From: Chitinophagales bacterium
GTDB taxonomy: Bacteria; Bacteroidota; Bacteroidia; Chitinophagales; JADIYW01
Reading direction: 5' to 3'
Length of the DNA: 64,000 bases
Assembly (NCBI GenBank): GCA_023957235.1
Contig: JAMLHI010000007.1
Location: 62,001-126,000, forward strand
In this document: positions 37,350 through 45,420 of the stretch, one piece after another
Layout: every line of letters starts with the position of its first letter
How positions within the stretch are numbered: the first letter of the stretch is position 1
Position numbers and translations under genes: made by a program
Notes under the pieces: model-generated
Databases searched by the model: none
What the model saw: the letters and a program-made list of their open reading frames with translations, nothing else
Told to the model about the DNA's origin: nothing

Positions 37350-38246
37350 ATGTACATCCCTGCAAGTTTAAATCGTGGAGACACTATAGGTCTAGTATGT
37401 ATGGCAAGAAAAATTGACATAGATGCTATTCAATCATCAATTCAATTTTTTGAACAATCGGGTTTTAAAGTTAAAATTGGCAAATCTGTAGGTGCTACTT
37501 ATCATCAATTTGGGGGAGATGATGACCTTCGTCGAATTGATTTGCAAATGATGTTGGATGATACAGAAGTAAAAGCCATTTTTTCTTGTCGTGGTGGATA
37601 TGGGACGGTGAGGATTATTGATGATATTTATTATGGTAATTTCATATCCCAACCCAAATGGATAGTCGGATATTCTGATATTACAGTTCTCCATGCTCAT
37701 CTCAATCATGTTATGGGTATCAGTACCTTACATGCAACTATGCCCGTCAATTTTGAAACAAATTCAGCAGAAGCACTACAGTCTCTTTTAGACGCTTTGA
37801 TGGGCAAGAGTTTGTCATATCATTTTGGTACTCACCCTCTGAATAAAAATGGACAAGCTACTGGGAAGGTCATTGGAGGTAATCTCTCTATCATATACAG
37901 CCTATTAGGTACAAAAACATTATTCAATTCTTCAAATAAAATATTGTTTCTTGAAGATTTAGACGAATATCTTTATCACATAGATAGGATGATGGTGGCA
38001 TTAAAACGTGCTGGAAAGTTGAATAATATATCTGCATTAATAGTCGGAGGAATGACCGACATGAAAGACAATCCTATCCCTTATGGGAAAAGTGCTGAAG
38101 AAATTATTTATGAACATACCCAAGCTTTTGATTATCCTATCTGTTTTGGTTTTCCTGCAGGTCATATTACTGACAATAGAGCTATAAAACTTGGAGTAAA
38201 TGCGCAGATTGATATCTCAGAAAATGGTGTAAAATTTAGTCAATAG
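37350..38246 (+). CDS. LD-carboxypeptidase, peptidase family S66
   Basis: The 298 residues include the full Ser-Glu-His triad: Ser109 in VGYSDITVL, Glu202 in FLEDLDEY and His272 in PAGHITDNR, with SCRGGYGTVRI (79-89) before it. LdcA enzymes remove the terminal D-Ala from L,D-linked tetrapeptides during murein recycling in the cytoplasm; some members act on microcin-like peptides instead. No signal peptide is seen, which fits recycling. The last 11 bases overlap the end of the convergent DUF3820 gene. Confidence 0.93.
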   Translation: MYIPASLNRGDTIGLVCMARKIDIDAIQSSIQFFEQSGFKVKIGKSVGATYHQFGGDDDLRRIDLQMMLDDTEVKAIFSCRGGYGTVRIIDDIYYGNFISQPKWIVGYSDITVLHAHLNHVMGISTLHATMPVNFETNSAEALQSLLDALMGKSLSYHFGTHPLNKNGQATGKVIGGNLSIIYSLLGTKTLFNSSNKILFLEDLDEYLYHIDRMMVALKRAGKLNNISALIVGGMTDMKDNPIPYGKSAEEIIYEHTQAFDYPICFGFPAGHITDNRAIKLGVNAQIDISENGVKFSQ

Positions 38247-38472
38247 AGTTTTTTCTTTCTTCAATTAATGGTTTGAGTAAAAATTCCAATCCATTAATTC
38301 GAATTACATACATTGTTTCTAATAGCATTCCTAGCTGGTTTTTTGGAAAACCATTATTATTTCTCATCCATTCCAAATAAGAAACTGGAATTTTATAAAT
38401 TTCATATCCCTTATATTTTCCAAAAGGAATTTTGGTTTCTATAATTTTAATCAATATTGTCTTGTCCAGCAT
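38236..38472 (-). CDS. DUF3820 family small protein
   Basis: This 78-residue protein contains the family core IPFGKYKGYEIYKIPVSYLEWM (split at about 15-36), typical of DUF3820, sometimes named putative quorum-sensing-regulated virulence factor on thin grounds. It has no signal or membrane segment. It overlaps the 3' end of rnc by 26 bases on the same strand, which suggests coupled translation at the end of the acpP-fabF-rnc operon, and its stop overlaps the convergent LD-carboxypeptidase. No function is known. Confidence 0.85.
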   Translation of the reverse strand: MLDKTILIKIIETKIPFGKYKGYEIYKIPVSYLEWMRNNNGFPKNQLGMLLETMYVIRINGLEFLLKPLIEERKNSID

Positions 38473-39154
38473 TAGGGTCTAAGATATTTAAAGTCATAAT
38501 TGCTGCCTCTTTTTCAGCTGTTTTTTTATTATATCCAATGCCACTTCCATATAACTTATTATCCATCCAGACCTGTACTTCAAAAGAATTTGGATTTTGA
38601 AGATTAGGTTGAAGTAAACGAAACTCTAATTTTCGTTTTTTCTTTTGAGCCCATTCATGAAGTTTACTTTTAGGGTCAATTGTCTTTTGTTGGGCTTTGT
38701 CAAGGATTTTTTCAGTAAGTATCCATTTATAAACAAATGCCTTAGCCGTATCCATTCCGGCATCCATATAATATGCTCCAATGAGTGCCTCAACAATATC
38801 TCCACAGATATCTCTGGCATTTCCAATATATTTCTTGTCGATATTATGAAGAGTGAATTGTGATAAATTCAAATCTTTTGCAACTGCATTCAATTGTGCT
38901 CGGCTGACAATAAAAGAACGCATCTTGCTGAGTTCACCTTCATTCTTCAAAGGGTATTTTTGAAATAAATATTCTGCCACTATCATGCTCAATACCGCAT
39001 CTCCTAAAAACTCCAACTGCTCATAATTTTTATTCAGTTGGCCATTCAAAGAGGAATGTGTTATCGCTCTCTTATAATAGGTTTCTGAATTTTGAGGATA
39101 AAGACCTAAATGATAATATAATTTTTCTAATTCAAATTGATGATGACTCATCAT
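38447..39154 (-). CDS. rnc: Ribonuclease III
   Basis: The 235-residue protein has the RNase III signature LEFLGDAVL with Glu48 and Asp52, and the second acidic pair Asp119 and Glu122 in CGDIVEALIGAYY. A double-stranded RNA-binding domain follows (about 160-230; PKSKLHEWAQKK, GIGYNKKTAEKEAA). It cuts dsRNA in rRNA maturation and regulation. Its start overlaps the fabF stop by four bases (ATGA). The fabF-rnc neighbourhood is widespread in Bacteroidota. Confidence 0.97.
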   Translation of the reverse strand: MMSHHQFELEKLYYHLGLYPQNSETYYKRAITHSSLNGQLNKNYEQLEFLGDAVLSMIVAEYLFQKYPLKNEGELSKMRSFIVSRAQLNAVAKDLNLSQFTLHNIDKKYIGNARDICGDIVEALIGAYYMDAGMDTAKAFVYKWILTEKILDKAQQKTIDPKSKLHEWAQKKKRKLEFRLLQPNLQNPNSFEVQVWMDNKLYGSGIGYNKKTAEKEAAIMTLNILDPNAGQDNID

Positions 39155-40410
39155 TGTGTCTTGTATTTCTTAAAAATTACTGATGCATTATGACCACCAA
39201 ATCCAAATGTATTTGAAAGTGCATAGTTGATAATTCTTTTCTGTGAATGTTGAATAGTAAAATTTAACAAAGGATCTATGTTTTCATCTCTTTGTTCGTG
39301 ATTAATCGTAGGAGGAACAATATCCTGATTAACTGCCATTACACATGCTATAGCTTCAATGATTCCAGCTGCACCTAACAAATGTCCTGTCATTGATTTT
39401 GTTGCGCTTATATTCACCTTATAGGCGTGTTCGCCAAAGATCTTCTGTATAGCTTTAATTTCTGTTCCGTCTCCAAGAGGAGTGGATGTCCCATGTGTGT
39501 TGACATAATCTATATCTGACACCTCAATCTGGGCATCGTTAATTGCATCTAACATGACATCTTGTGCACCTTCTCCTTCAGGGTGAGGTGCTGTCAGGTG
39601 GTATGCATCGGCAGAAAGTCCTCCACCTATCAATTCGGCATAAATTTTAGCCCCTCTTTTTTGAGCATGTTCCAATGTCTCTAATATCAAACAACCTGCA
39701 CCTTCTCCCATGACAAATCCATCTCTATCTTTATCATAAGGCCTAGACGCAGTTTTAGGAGAATCATTTTTTTCAGATAATGCTCTTAAGGCATTAAATC
39801 CTCCAATACTGACTTCGTTCACGGATGCCTCTGAACCACCGCAAACAATAGCATCAGCTCTACCTAATCGCAAATAATTTAAAGCATCAATGATAGCATT
39901 TGTCGATGATGCACAAGCGGAAACAACCGAAAAATTCATGCCTCTGAAACCATGTCGTATAGAAATATGACCAGATGCAATATCTACAATCATTCTGGGA
40001 ACAAAAAATGGACTAAACTTGGGAACTCTTGCATTAAGTGTATATTTGATGACTTCCTCTTGAAAGGTTTCTACTCCTCCAATCCCTGAAGACCATATTA
40101 CGCCCACTCTTTTCTTGTCTATATCTGATGATAATAAACCAGCATCTATTATCGCCTCTTCTGAAGCCGCAATCGCATATTGAGAAAACAAATCAAACCT
40201 TTTTATCTCTTTCTTGTCTAAAAGAGGAGAAATGTCAAAGTTTTTTACTTCACAAGCAAATTTTGTTTTAAAATGTGTCGTGTCAAATTTCGTGATAAAA
40301 TCAGCACCACTGACACCATGAATCAAAGCATTCCAATAATCTTCAACATTATTGCCTATAGGAGTAATTGCACCAATACCAGTAACAACAACTCTATTCA
40401 GCTGCTTCAT
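39151..40410 (-). CDS. fabF: Beta-ketoacyl-ACP synthase II
   Basis: The 419-residue thiolase-fold enzyme has the Cys-His-His triad: Cys166 in VSACASSTN, His306 in VNTHGTSTPLGD and His343 in MTGHLLGAAG. It elongates acyl-ACP with malonyl-ACP in fatty acid synthesis. It lies six bases after acpP on the same strand, so carrier protein and condensing enzyme are expressed together. The start MKQLNRVVVTGIGAITPIG is typical. Confidence 0.98.
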   Translation of the reverse strand: MKQLNRVVVTGIGAITPIGNNVEDYWNALIHGVSGADFITKFDTTHFKTKFACEVKNFDISPLLDKKEIKRFDLFSQYAIAASEEAIIDAGLLSSDIDKKRVGVIWSSGIGGVETFQEEVIKYTLNARVPKFSPFFVPRMIVDIASGHISIRHGFRGMNFSVVSACASSTNAIIDALNYLRLGRADAIVCGGSEASVNEVSIGGFNALRALSEKNDSPKTASRPYDKDRDGFVMGEGAGCLILETLEHAQKRGAKIYAELIGGGLSADAYHLTAPHPEGEGAQDVMLDAINDAQIEVSDIDYVNTHGTSTPLGDGTEIKAIQKIFGEHAYKVNISATKSMTGHLLGAAGIIEAIACVMAVNQDIVPPTINHEQRDENIDPLLNFTIQHSQKRIINYALSNTFGFGGHNASVIFKKYKTQ

Positions 40411-40416
40411 GAACGA

Positions 40417-40656
40417 CTATATTGAGACATTTGATTCTAAATAAGAAATCACATCTCCAACAGTATTAATATTTTCAGCTTCTTCATCTGGGATGCTCAC
40501 TTTAAATTCATTTTCAAACTCCATAATCAACTCAACAGTATCTAATGAGTCTGCACCTAAATCTCTGATAAAATTAGCTTCATTTGTAATTTTACTCTCT
40601 TCCACATTGAGTCTTTCAATAATGATATTTTTTACTCGTTCAGCGATTGTTGACAT
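40417..40656 (-). CDS. acpP: Acyl carrier protein
   Basis: A 79-residue acidic helical protein with the phosphopantetheine site [10 protein letters not shown] (Ser37). It carries growing acyl chains for FabF and others. It is the first gene of the acpP-fabF-rnc-DUF3820 unit; a -7 box lies 34 bases upstream. Confidence 0.98.
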   Translation of the reverse strand: MSTIAERVKNIIIERLNVEESKITNEANFIRDLGADSLDTVELIMEFENEFKVSIPDEEAENINTVGDVISYLESNVSI

Positions 40657-40690
40657 GATTTAATAGTTTCTTAATAATAATAAATTGTTA

Positions 40691-40698
40691 CAAAGTTA
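40691..40698 (-). promoter_or_regulatory. Candidate -7 promoter box (TAacTTTG) for acpP operon
   Basis: Read on the minus strand, TAACTTTG fits TAnnTTTG and lies 34 bases before the acpP ATG. No clear -33 TTG is found at the usual distance. Confidence 0.4.
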
Positions 40699-40795
40699 AT
40701 CCATTTAATGTTTATCACATAATATTTGTTGAGTATTTTTGTTTTATTTTACTGATGTAAACATTCCAATTTTTTTTGAGGGAAAATCATAATTC

Positions 40796-41266
40796 ATGTC
40801 TGGAAGAAGTGTTATAAAAGAGAGAAAGTTAGAAGAAAATGAGGTAAAAATTTTTGGAATAGTCTCTAATTCACCTATTCATAAATTAGCTTGGTTAATT
40901 AATAATAAATTGGAATGGAATCTAGAGAGAATAGGAGATTTGGTGATAGAGGATGATAGATATAAAAAGATACTATTTAACTTAAATCCTGAAACACCTG
41001 AACGTTTTACATGTAGATTTCCTATTTGTTCTTTTGTTAATGAAGGAGATAAATATGATATAGATTTGATAAAAAACAAATCTGATTCAAATATATTTTT
41101 TCAAGAATTAAAAAATTTTGACTATCTTATTTTAATTCATGGGGTTTTTAATTATTTACCTATTTATCTCTTGAATGAACTGAAATCCCTGCCATTAATA
41201 CAACTAGCTGCTGAAATATCAATAAAAAAAATTAAAGACCAAAGTTTACTATTAAGTTACAAATAA
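40796..41266 (+). CDS. IPExxxVDY-family-like protein
   Basis: This 156-residue soluble protein has no signal or membrane part. Position between the divergent acpP operon and pyk, six bases before pyk, is that of the Bacteroidota family named for an IPExxxVDY motif. Here the matching segment is QELKNFDYLILIHG (about 101-114), so the first part of the motif is changed. An upstream part, HKLAWLINNKLEW, also fits. The function is unknown; the tie to pyk suggests co-expression with glycolysis. Confidence 0.72.
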   Translation: MSGRSVIKERKLEENEVKIFGIVSNSPIHKLAWLINNKLEWNLERIGDLVIEDDRYKKILFNLNPETPERFTCRFPICSFVNEGDKYDIDLIKNKSDSNIFFQELKNFDYLILIHGVFNYLPIYLLNELKSLPLIQLAAEISIKKIKDQSLLLSYK

Positions 41267-41272
41267 ATAAAG

Positions 41273-42694
41273 ATGAGAAGAAAGACAAAAATTATTGCGA
41301 CAATTGGGCCAGCTACTAATAGTTTTGAACAACTTGAAAAATTATATTTAGCAGGAGTTAATGCATTTAGATTAAATTTTTCTCATGGTTCGCATGAAGA
41401 CCATTTAAAAGTGATCAATTTTACAGAAGAACTCAATAAGAAATACAATGCTCATATCAGTTTATTAGCTGATTTACAAGGACCTAAACTTAGAGTTGGT
41501 GTGATTGAAAATGGCTCAGTTATATTAAACGAGGGCCAATTGATTCAGGTGGTTACTAAACCAGTATTGGGCAATGCAAATATTATTGATGTTACTTACG
41601 AAACACTTCCTCAAGATGTAAAGGTAGGAGAGCAGATTCTTATTGATGATGGCAAAATAACACTAGAAGTTGAACACATTAAAAATAATGAAATTGTAGT
41701 CTGTAAAGTGATAGAAGGAGGGGAGCTGAGTTCTAAAAAAGGATTTAATCTCCCAAATACTGTAACCTCTGTTCCAAGCCTTACACCAAAGGATTTAAAA
41801 GATTTGGATTTTATTCTTGAACATCCTATAAATTGGGTGGCTCTTTCATTTGTAAGAGATGCAAAGGAGGTATATGAACTGAAAGAAATCATCAGAACCA
41901 AAAATGGACAAGCTCGTGTAATGGCAAAAATTGAAAAGCCTGAAGCAGTTATTAATATTGATGAAATTATTTTGGCAGCAGATGCTATCATGGTAGCAAG
42001 AGGCGATTTAGGCGTTGAAATGCCTATGGAAGAAATGGCTATCGTTCAAAAGAGAATTGTCAGAAAATGTCTTCAACAAGCTAGGCCTGTTGTAATTGCA
42101 ACTCAGGTCATGGAATCTATGCTTGAAATGTCCAGGCCTACAAGAGCAGAAATTACTGACGTTTCCAATGCCGTTTTGGACGGAGCAGATGTGATTATGC
42201 TTTCAGGTGAAACATCAGTAGGTAAATATCCGATTAAAGTAATTGAAACCATTGATAAAATTATTTCTCGAGTTGAAAAAGAATCTGGCATTTATAACAA
42301 AGGACATATTGCAAAAGAAGGTTCTCCGACTTTCTTTTCAGATGCTATCTGTTACAACGCTTGTAGAATTGCTCATGATGTTCAGGCTAAATGTATCAAT
42401 GCAATGACATATTCAGGCTATACTGGTTTTGTTTTGGCCAGCTACAGACCTGAATCAGATATTTATATATTTACATCTAACAAGTTTTTACTCAATACAT
42501 TAAGTATTGTATGGGGAACTAATTGCTTTTACTACAATAGCTTTGAAAGTACTGATGATACGATAGAAGATGTTATTTCTTTATTGAAAGAAGAAGGGAT
42601 AGTTGAAAGTGGTGATGTGGTCATCAATACAGGCAGTATGCCTATTCGAGGGAGGGGGAGGACTAATATGATTAAACTTTCTGAAGTAAAATAA
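41273..42694 (+). CDS. pyk: Pyruvate kinase
   Basis: The 473 residues begin with KTKIIATIGPATNSFEQL, the classic N-terminal strand, followed by NFSHGSHEDH, the B domain (about 70-165), the catalytic MAKIEKPEAVINIDEI and the signature around ARGDLGVEMP and ATQVMESMLEMSRPTRAEITDV (in two parts). It makes ATP and pyruvate from PEP in glycolysis. queE follows six bases after the stop. Confidence 0.98.
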   Translation: MRRKTKIIATIGPATNSFEQLEKLYLAGVNAFRLNFSHGSHEDHLKVINFTEELNKKYNAHISLLADLQGPKLRVGVIENGSVILNEGQLIQVVTKPVLGNANIIDVTYETLPQDVKVGEQILIDDGKITLEVEHIKNNEIVVCKVIEGGELSSKKGFNLPNTVTSVPSLTPKDLKDLDFILEHPINWVALSFVRDAKEVYELKEIIRTKNGQARVMAKIEKPEAVINIDEIILAADAIMVARGDLGVEMPMEEMAIVQKRIVRKCLQQARPVVIATQVMESMLEMSRPTRAEITDVSNAVLDGADVIMLSGETSVGKYPIKVIETIDKIISRVEKESGIYNKGHIAKEGSPTFFSDAICYNACRIAHDVQAKCINAMTYSGYTGFVLASYRPESDIYIFTSNKFLLNTLSIVWGTNCFYYNSFESTDDTIEDVISLLKEEGIVESGDVVINTGSMPIRGRGRTNMIKLSEVK

Positions 42695-42700
42695 TTTCAA

Positions 42701-43330
42701 GTGAGTTCAAAGGCTTTTCCTATAGATTACCCGTTTGTTCTTCCTATTATGGAACAGTTTTACACTTTACAAGGCGAAGGAAGATACGCTGGCTATCCTG
42801 CTTATTTTGTTCGCTTGGCGGGCTGTGATGTCGGCTGTGTATGGTGTGATGTGAAAGAAAGCTGGACAGTATCACCAGAACAATGGATGAGTATAGACGA
42901 TATTGTCAATAAAATATTAGAATCCCCTACTAAAATTGTTGTAATCACTGGTGGAGAACCTGCTATGTATGACTTAAATCCTTTGACAGCATTGTTAAAA
43001 GAGAAAGGACTTCAAATTCATTTGGAAACATCTGGAGCATATCCACTGAAAGGGAAGTTTGATTGGATAACGGTGTCCCCCAAGAAATTTAAGTCTCCAC
43101 TTCAAGAAGTGGTCAGCCAAGCTCATGAACTTAAAGTCGTCATTTTTCATCAATCAGATTTTTTATGGGCTGAGAAAAATGCTAAAATGACCAACTCATC
43201 TTGCGTATTACTATTGCAGTCTGAATGGAGTAAAAAAAATAAGTTTTATACTTCATTAATTGATTATATAAAGACCCATCCTCAATGGTCACTTTCTGTA
43301 CAGACCCATAAATATTTAGACATCCCATAA
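42701..43330 (+). CDS. queE: 7-carboxy-7-deazaguanine synthase
   Basis: The start is GTG at 42701 (209 residues), six bases after pyk; no better ATG exists before the conserved EQFYTLQGEGRYAG. The radical-SAM cluster motif is Cys42-x3-Cys46-x2-Cys49 in GCDVGCVWCD, with ITGGEPA for SAM binding and a late SLSVQTHKYLDIP. It makes the deazaguanine core of queuosine from carboxytetrahydropterin. queC, queD and queF are not in the window. Confidence 0.96.
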   Translation: MSSKAFPIDYPFVLPIMEQFYTLQGEGRYAGYPAYFVRLAGCDVGCVWCDVKESWTVSPEQWMSIDDIVNKILESPTKIVVITGGEPAMYDLNPLTALLKEKGLQIHLETSGAYPLKGKFDWITVSPKKFKSPLQEVVSQAHELKVVIFHQSDFLWAEKNAKMTNSSCVLLLQSEWSKKNKFYTSLIDYIKTHPQWSLSVQTHKYLDIP

Positions 43331-43341
43331 ATATTACTTTT

Positions 43342-45228
43342 ATGAATAAGTTTCGGTTATTTTGTTTGCTCTTGATATTGTTTAGTGCTTCAATTTTATG
43401 GGGACAAACGCCTAGCCTTTCAAAAAAAGGGGCAAAAGAATGGTCATATATCAATTCACAGGCTACTTTGAGAAGATATGAATTAATATTGCCTCAATTA
43501 GAAAAATTTGTTCAATCTCATCCCTCATTTATTCAAGGCAGAAAACTTTTATCTGAAATCTATTTATATACTTACAATTATGATAAAGCAGCAAATTTTA
43601 TCCAAAAATCAATAGAAACTTATCAATTGAATGATAAATATTGGTGGCAAATGTCTGCTGATGCATTTCAGTCGGTCAAAAAATATCCAGAGGCTATTCA
43701 GTCATTAAAAAATTTGATGAAAGTTCCAGCATTGGGTCTGCCTTATCAAAAAGTAGTTGAAGAAAAAATAAAAAAACTGGAATATACCTGGTTGATGATT
43801 CAAAATCCAGTACCTTTTGAACCTATAAATCTAGGCAATGAAATCAATACTGCTGCTTATGAATTGTATCCATTTTTAAGCCCTGATGCTGAAAAATTAT
43901 TTTTCACGAGAAAAGAAAGAAATGAAGAGTTATTTCAAGCTGAAAAAGTCAATGGAGTATGGACAAATGTGAAAGAATTGCCTTTTAATACCAATGTCAA
44001 TGAAGGAGCTCAATCTGTATCTGCTGACGGCAAGTTAATACTTTTTACTGCTTGTAATTATCCAAAAGGTTTGGGCAGTTGTGATATTTTTTATTCAAGA
44101 CTGATGAATGGTGTATGGACTGAAGTGAGTGGTATTGGTTCGCCTATTAATTCTACTGATTGGGAAAGCCAACCTTCTATCTCTGCCAATGGCATGGCTA
44201 TTTTATTTAGCAGTAATCGACCGGGCGGGAAAGGTGGTAAAGATTTATATATATCATATCTCAACAAAGAGAATAAGTGGATGGAGCCTCAGAATTTAGG
44301 TACTTCTATAAACACTCCTTTTGATGAAGAAACACCATTCTTACATGCTGATGGTCGTTCATTATATTTTTCTTCAGATGGTCATTCCAGTATTGGCGGT
44401 AAAGATTTATTTGTTTCTAGGCTATCTGAAAATGGGATATGGTCAGAGCCAGTTAATTTGGGCTATCCTATTAATACCGAAAAGGATGAATCTAGTATCT
44501 ATGTAGAATTAGACGGGAAAAGTGCTTATTTAGCTAGTGAAAGGGTAGGAGGACAAGGGAGATTAGATTTGTATCAATTTGTCTTACATGAATCAGTCAG
44601 TTCTACTCCTGCTACTTTTGTTAAAGCTATTGTTAGAGATGTGCATACAAAAGTAAAATTAGATGTACAATACTCTATTTTTAACTTTATAAACAATCAA
44701 CTATTCAGTTTTGGAAATACAAATAAGGACGGTGAATTTTTAATCTGTATGCCGGTAGATAGTACATTCAGGCTTGAAATTAATAAGCCTGGATATTTGT
44801 TTTATTCTGAGCAGTTCCAAACGCAATCAGGTTCTATGATTAAACCTTATGTATTAGAAATTGAAATGCAACCTATTGCTTTAGGAGCAAATATTATTTT
44901 AAAAAATATACTTTTTAAAACAGACAGTTATGAACTAGGTGAATTATCTTTTCCCGAATTACAAAAAATTATCGAATTGATGACCACCAATAAAGATATT
45001 AAAGCCATCATCAAAGGTCATACTGATAATATTGGTTCAGCAAAATATAATCTCGAACTCTCTCAACATAGGGCGCAGTCAGTTGTTAATTATTTAATTC
45101 AAAATGGAATATCAGCTAATCGATTGACTGCCAAGGGCCTAGGGGCTACCGAGCCTGTCTCCAGTAATGATACAGAAGCTGGAAGATTAGAGAATCGGAG
45201 GACTGAATTTCAGATTGTTGAACAATAA
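43342..45228 (+). CDS. OmpA-family lipid-free outer membrane protein with PD40 repeats
   Basis: The 628-residue protein has a signal peptide (about 1-21, SILWGQ), a TPR-like helical part (about 25-145), a WD40-like PD40 propeller (about 160-420; repeated FSSNRPGGKGGKDLYIS, FSSDGHSSIGGKDLFVS), a carboxypeptidase-regulatory-like beta domain (about 430-505) and a C-terminal OmpA peptidoglycan-binding domain (about 515-628; IKGHTDNIGSAKYNLELS, RLENRRTEF). This is the common Bacteroidota design that ties outer membrane assemblies to murein; some relatives (PorE-like) belong to type IX secretion. That role is only a possibility here. Confidence 0.9.
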   Translation: MNKFRLFCLLLILFSASILWGQTPSLSKKGAKEWSYINSQATLRRYELILPQLEKFVQSHPSFIQGRKLLSEIYLYTYNYDKAANFIQKSIETYQLNDKYWWQMSADAFQSVKKYPEAIQSLKNLMKVPALGLPYQKVVEEKIKKLEYTWLMIQNPVPFEPINLGNEINTAAYELYPFLSPDAEKLFFTRKERNEELFQAEKVNGVWTNVKELPFNTNVNEGAQSVSADGKLILFTACNYPKGLGSCDIFYSRLMNGVWTEVSGIGSPINSTDWESQPSISANGMAILFSSNRPGGKGGKDLYISYLNKENKWMEPQNLGTSINTPFDEETPFLHADGRSLYFSSDGHSSIGGKDLFVSRLSENGIWSEPVNLGYPINTEKDESSIYVELDGKSAYLASERVGGQGRLDLYQFVLHESVSSTPATFVKAIVRDVHTKVKLDVQYSIFNFINNQLFSFGNTNKDGEFLICMPVDSTFRLEINKPGYLFYSEQFQTQSGSMIKPYVLEIEMQPIALGANIILKNILFKTDSYELGELSFPELQKIIELMTTNKDIKAIIKGHTDNIGSAKYNLELSQHRAQSVVNYLIQNGISANRLTAKGLGATEPVSSNDTEAGRLENRRTEFQIVEQ

Positions 45229-45256
45229 ATTGTCTAAAATAAAGACTCACTATATA

Positions 45257-45297
45257 GGCAATAGAATTAAGTTTCATTTTATTGCCATTCGCTTTTT
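45257..45297 (+). terminator. Possible terminator after the OmpA-family gene
   Basis: GGCAATA (45257-45263) pairs with TATTGCC (45280-45286) around a 16-base loop, with CTTTTT at 45292-45297. The stem is short, so this is weakly supported. Confidence 0.35.
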
Positions 45298-45373
45298 AGC
45301 TAATCATTTGTTAACAAAACACTAAACTTTTATTTCATTCTTGATAAAAATTTAGGAACAAGGTATTAATCCT

Positions 45374-45381
45374 TATATTTG
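45374..45381 (+). promoter_or_regulatory. Candidate -7 promoter box (TAtaTTTG) for the ilv operon
   Basis: TATATTTG fits TAnnTTTG, 39 bases before the ilvB ATG. The nearest clear TTG (45341-45343) is 30 bases upstream, too far. I see no leader peptide or attenuator hairpin. Confidence 0.4.
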
Positions 45382-45420
45382 TGATTCTATTATCACTTTT
45401 ATTTAACGATTATTGCCGAC

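Noticed and set aside
45229-45420. Leader peptide or attenuator before ilvB
   Set aside because: No short frame rich in Ile, Val or Leu codons with a paired terminator hairpin could be found.
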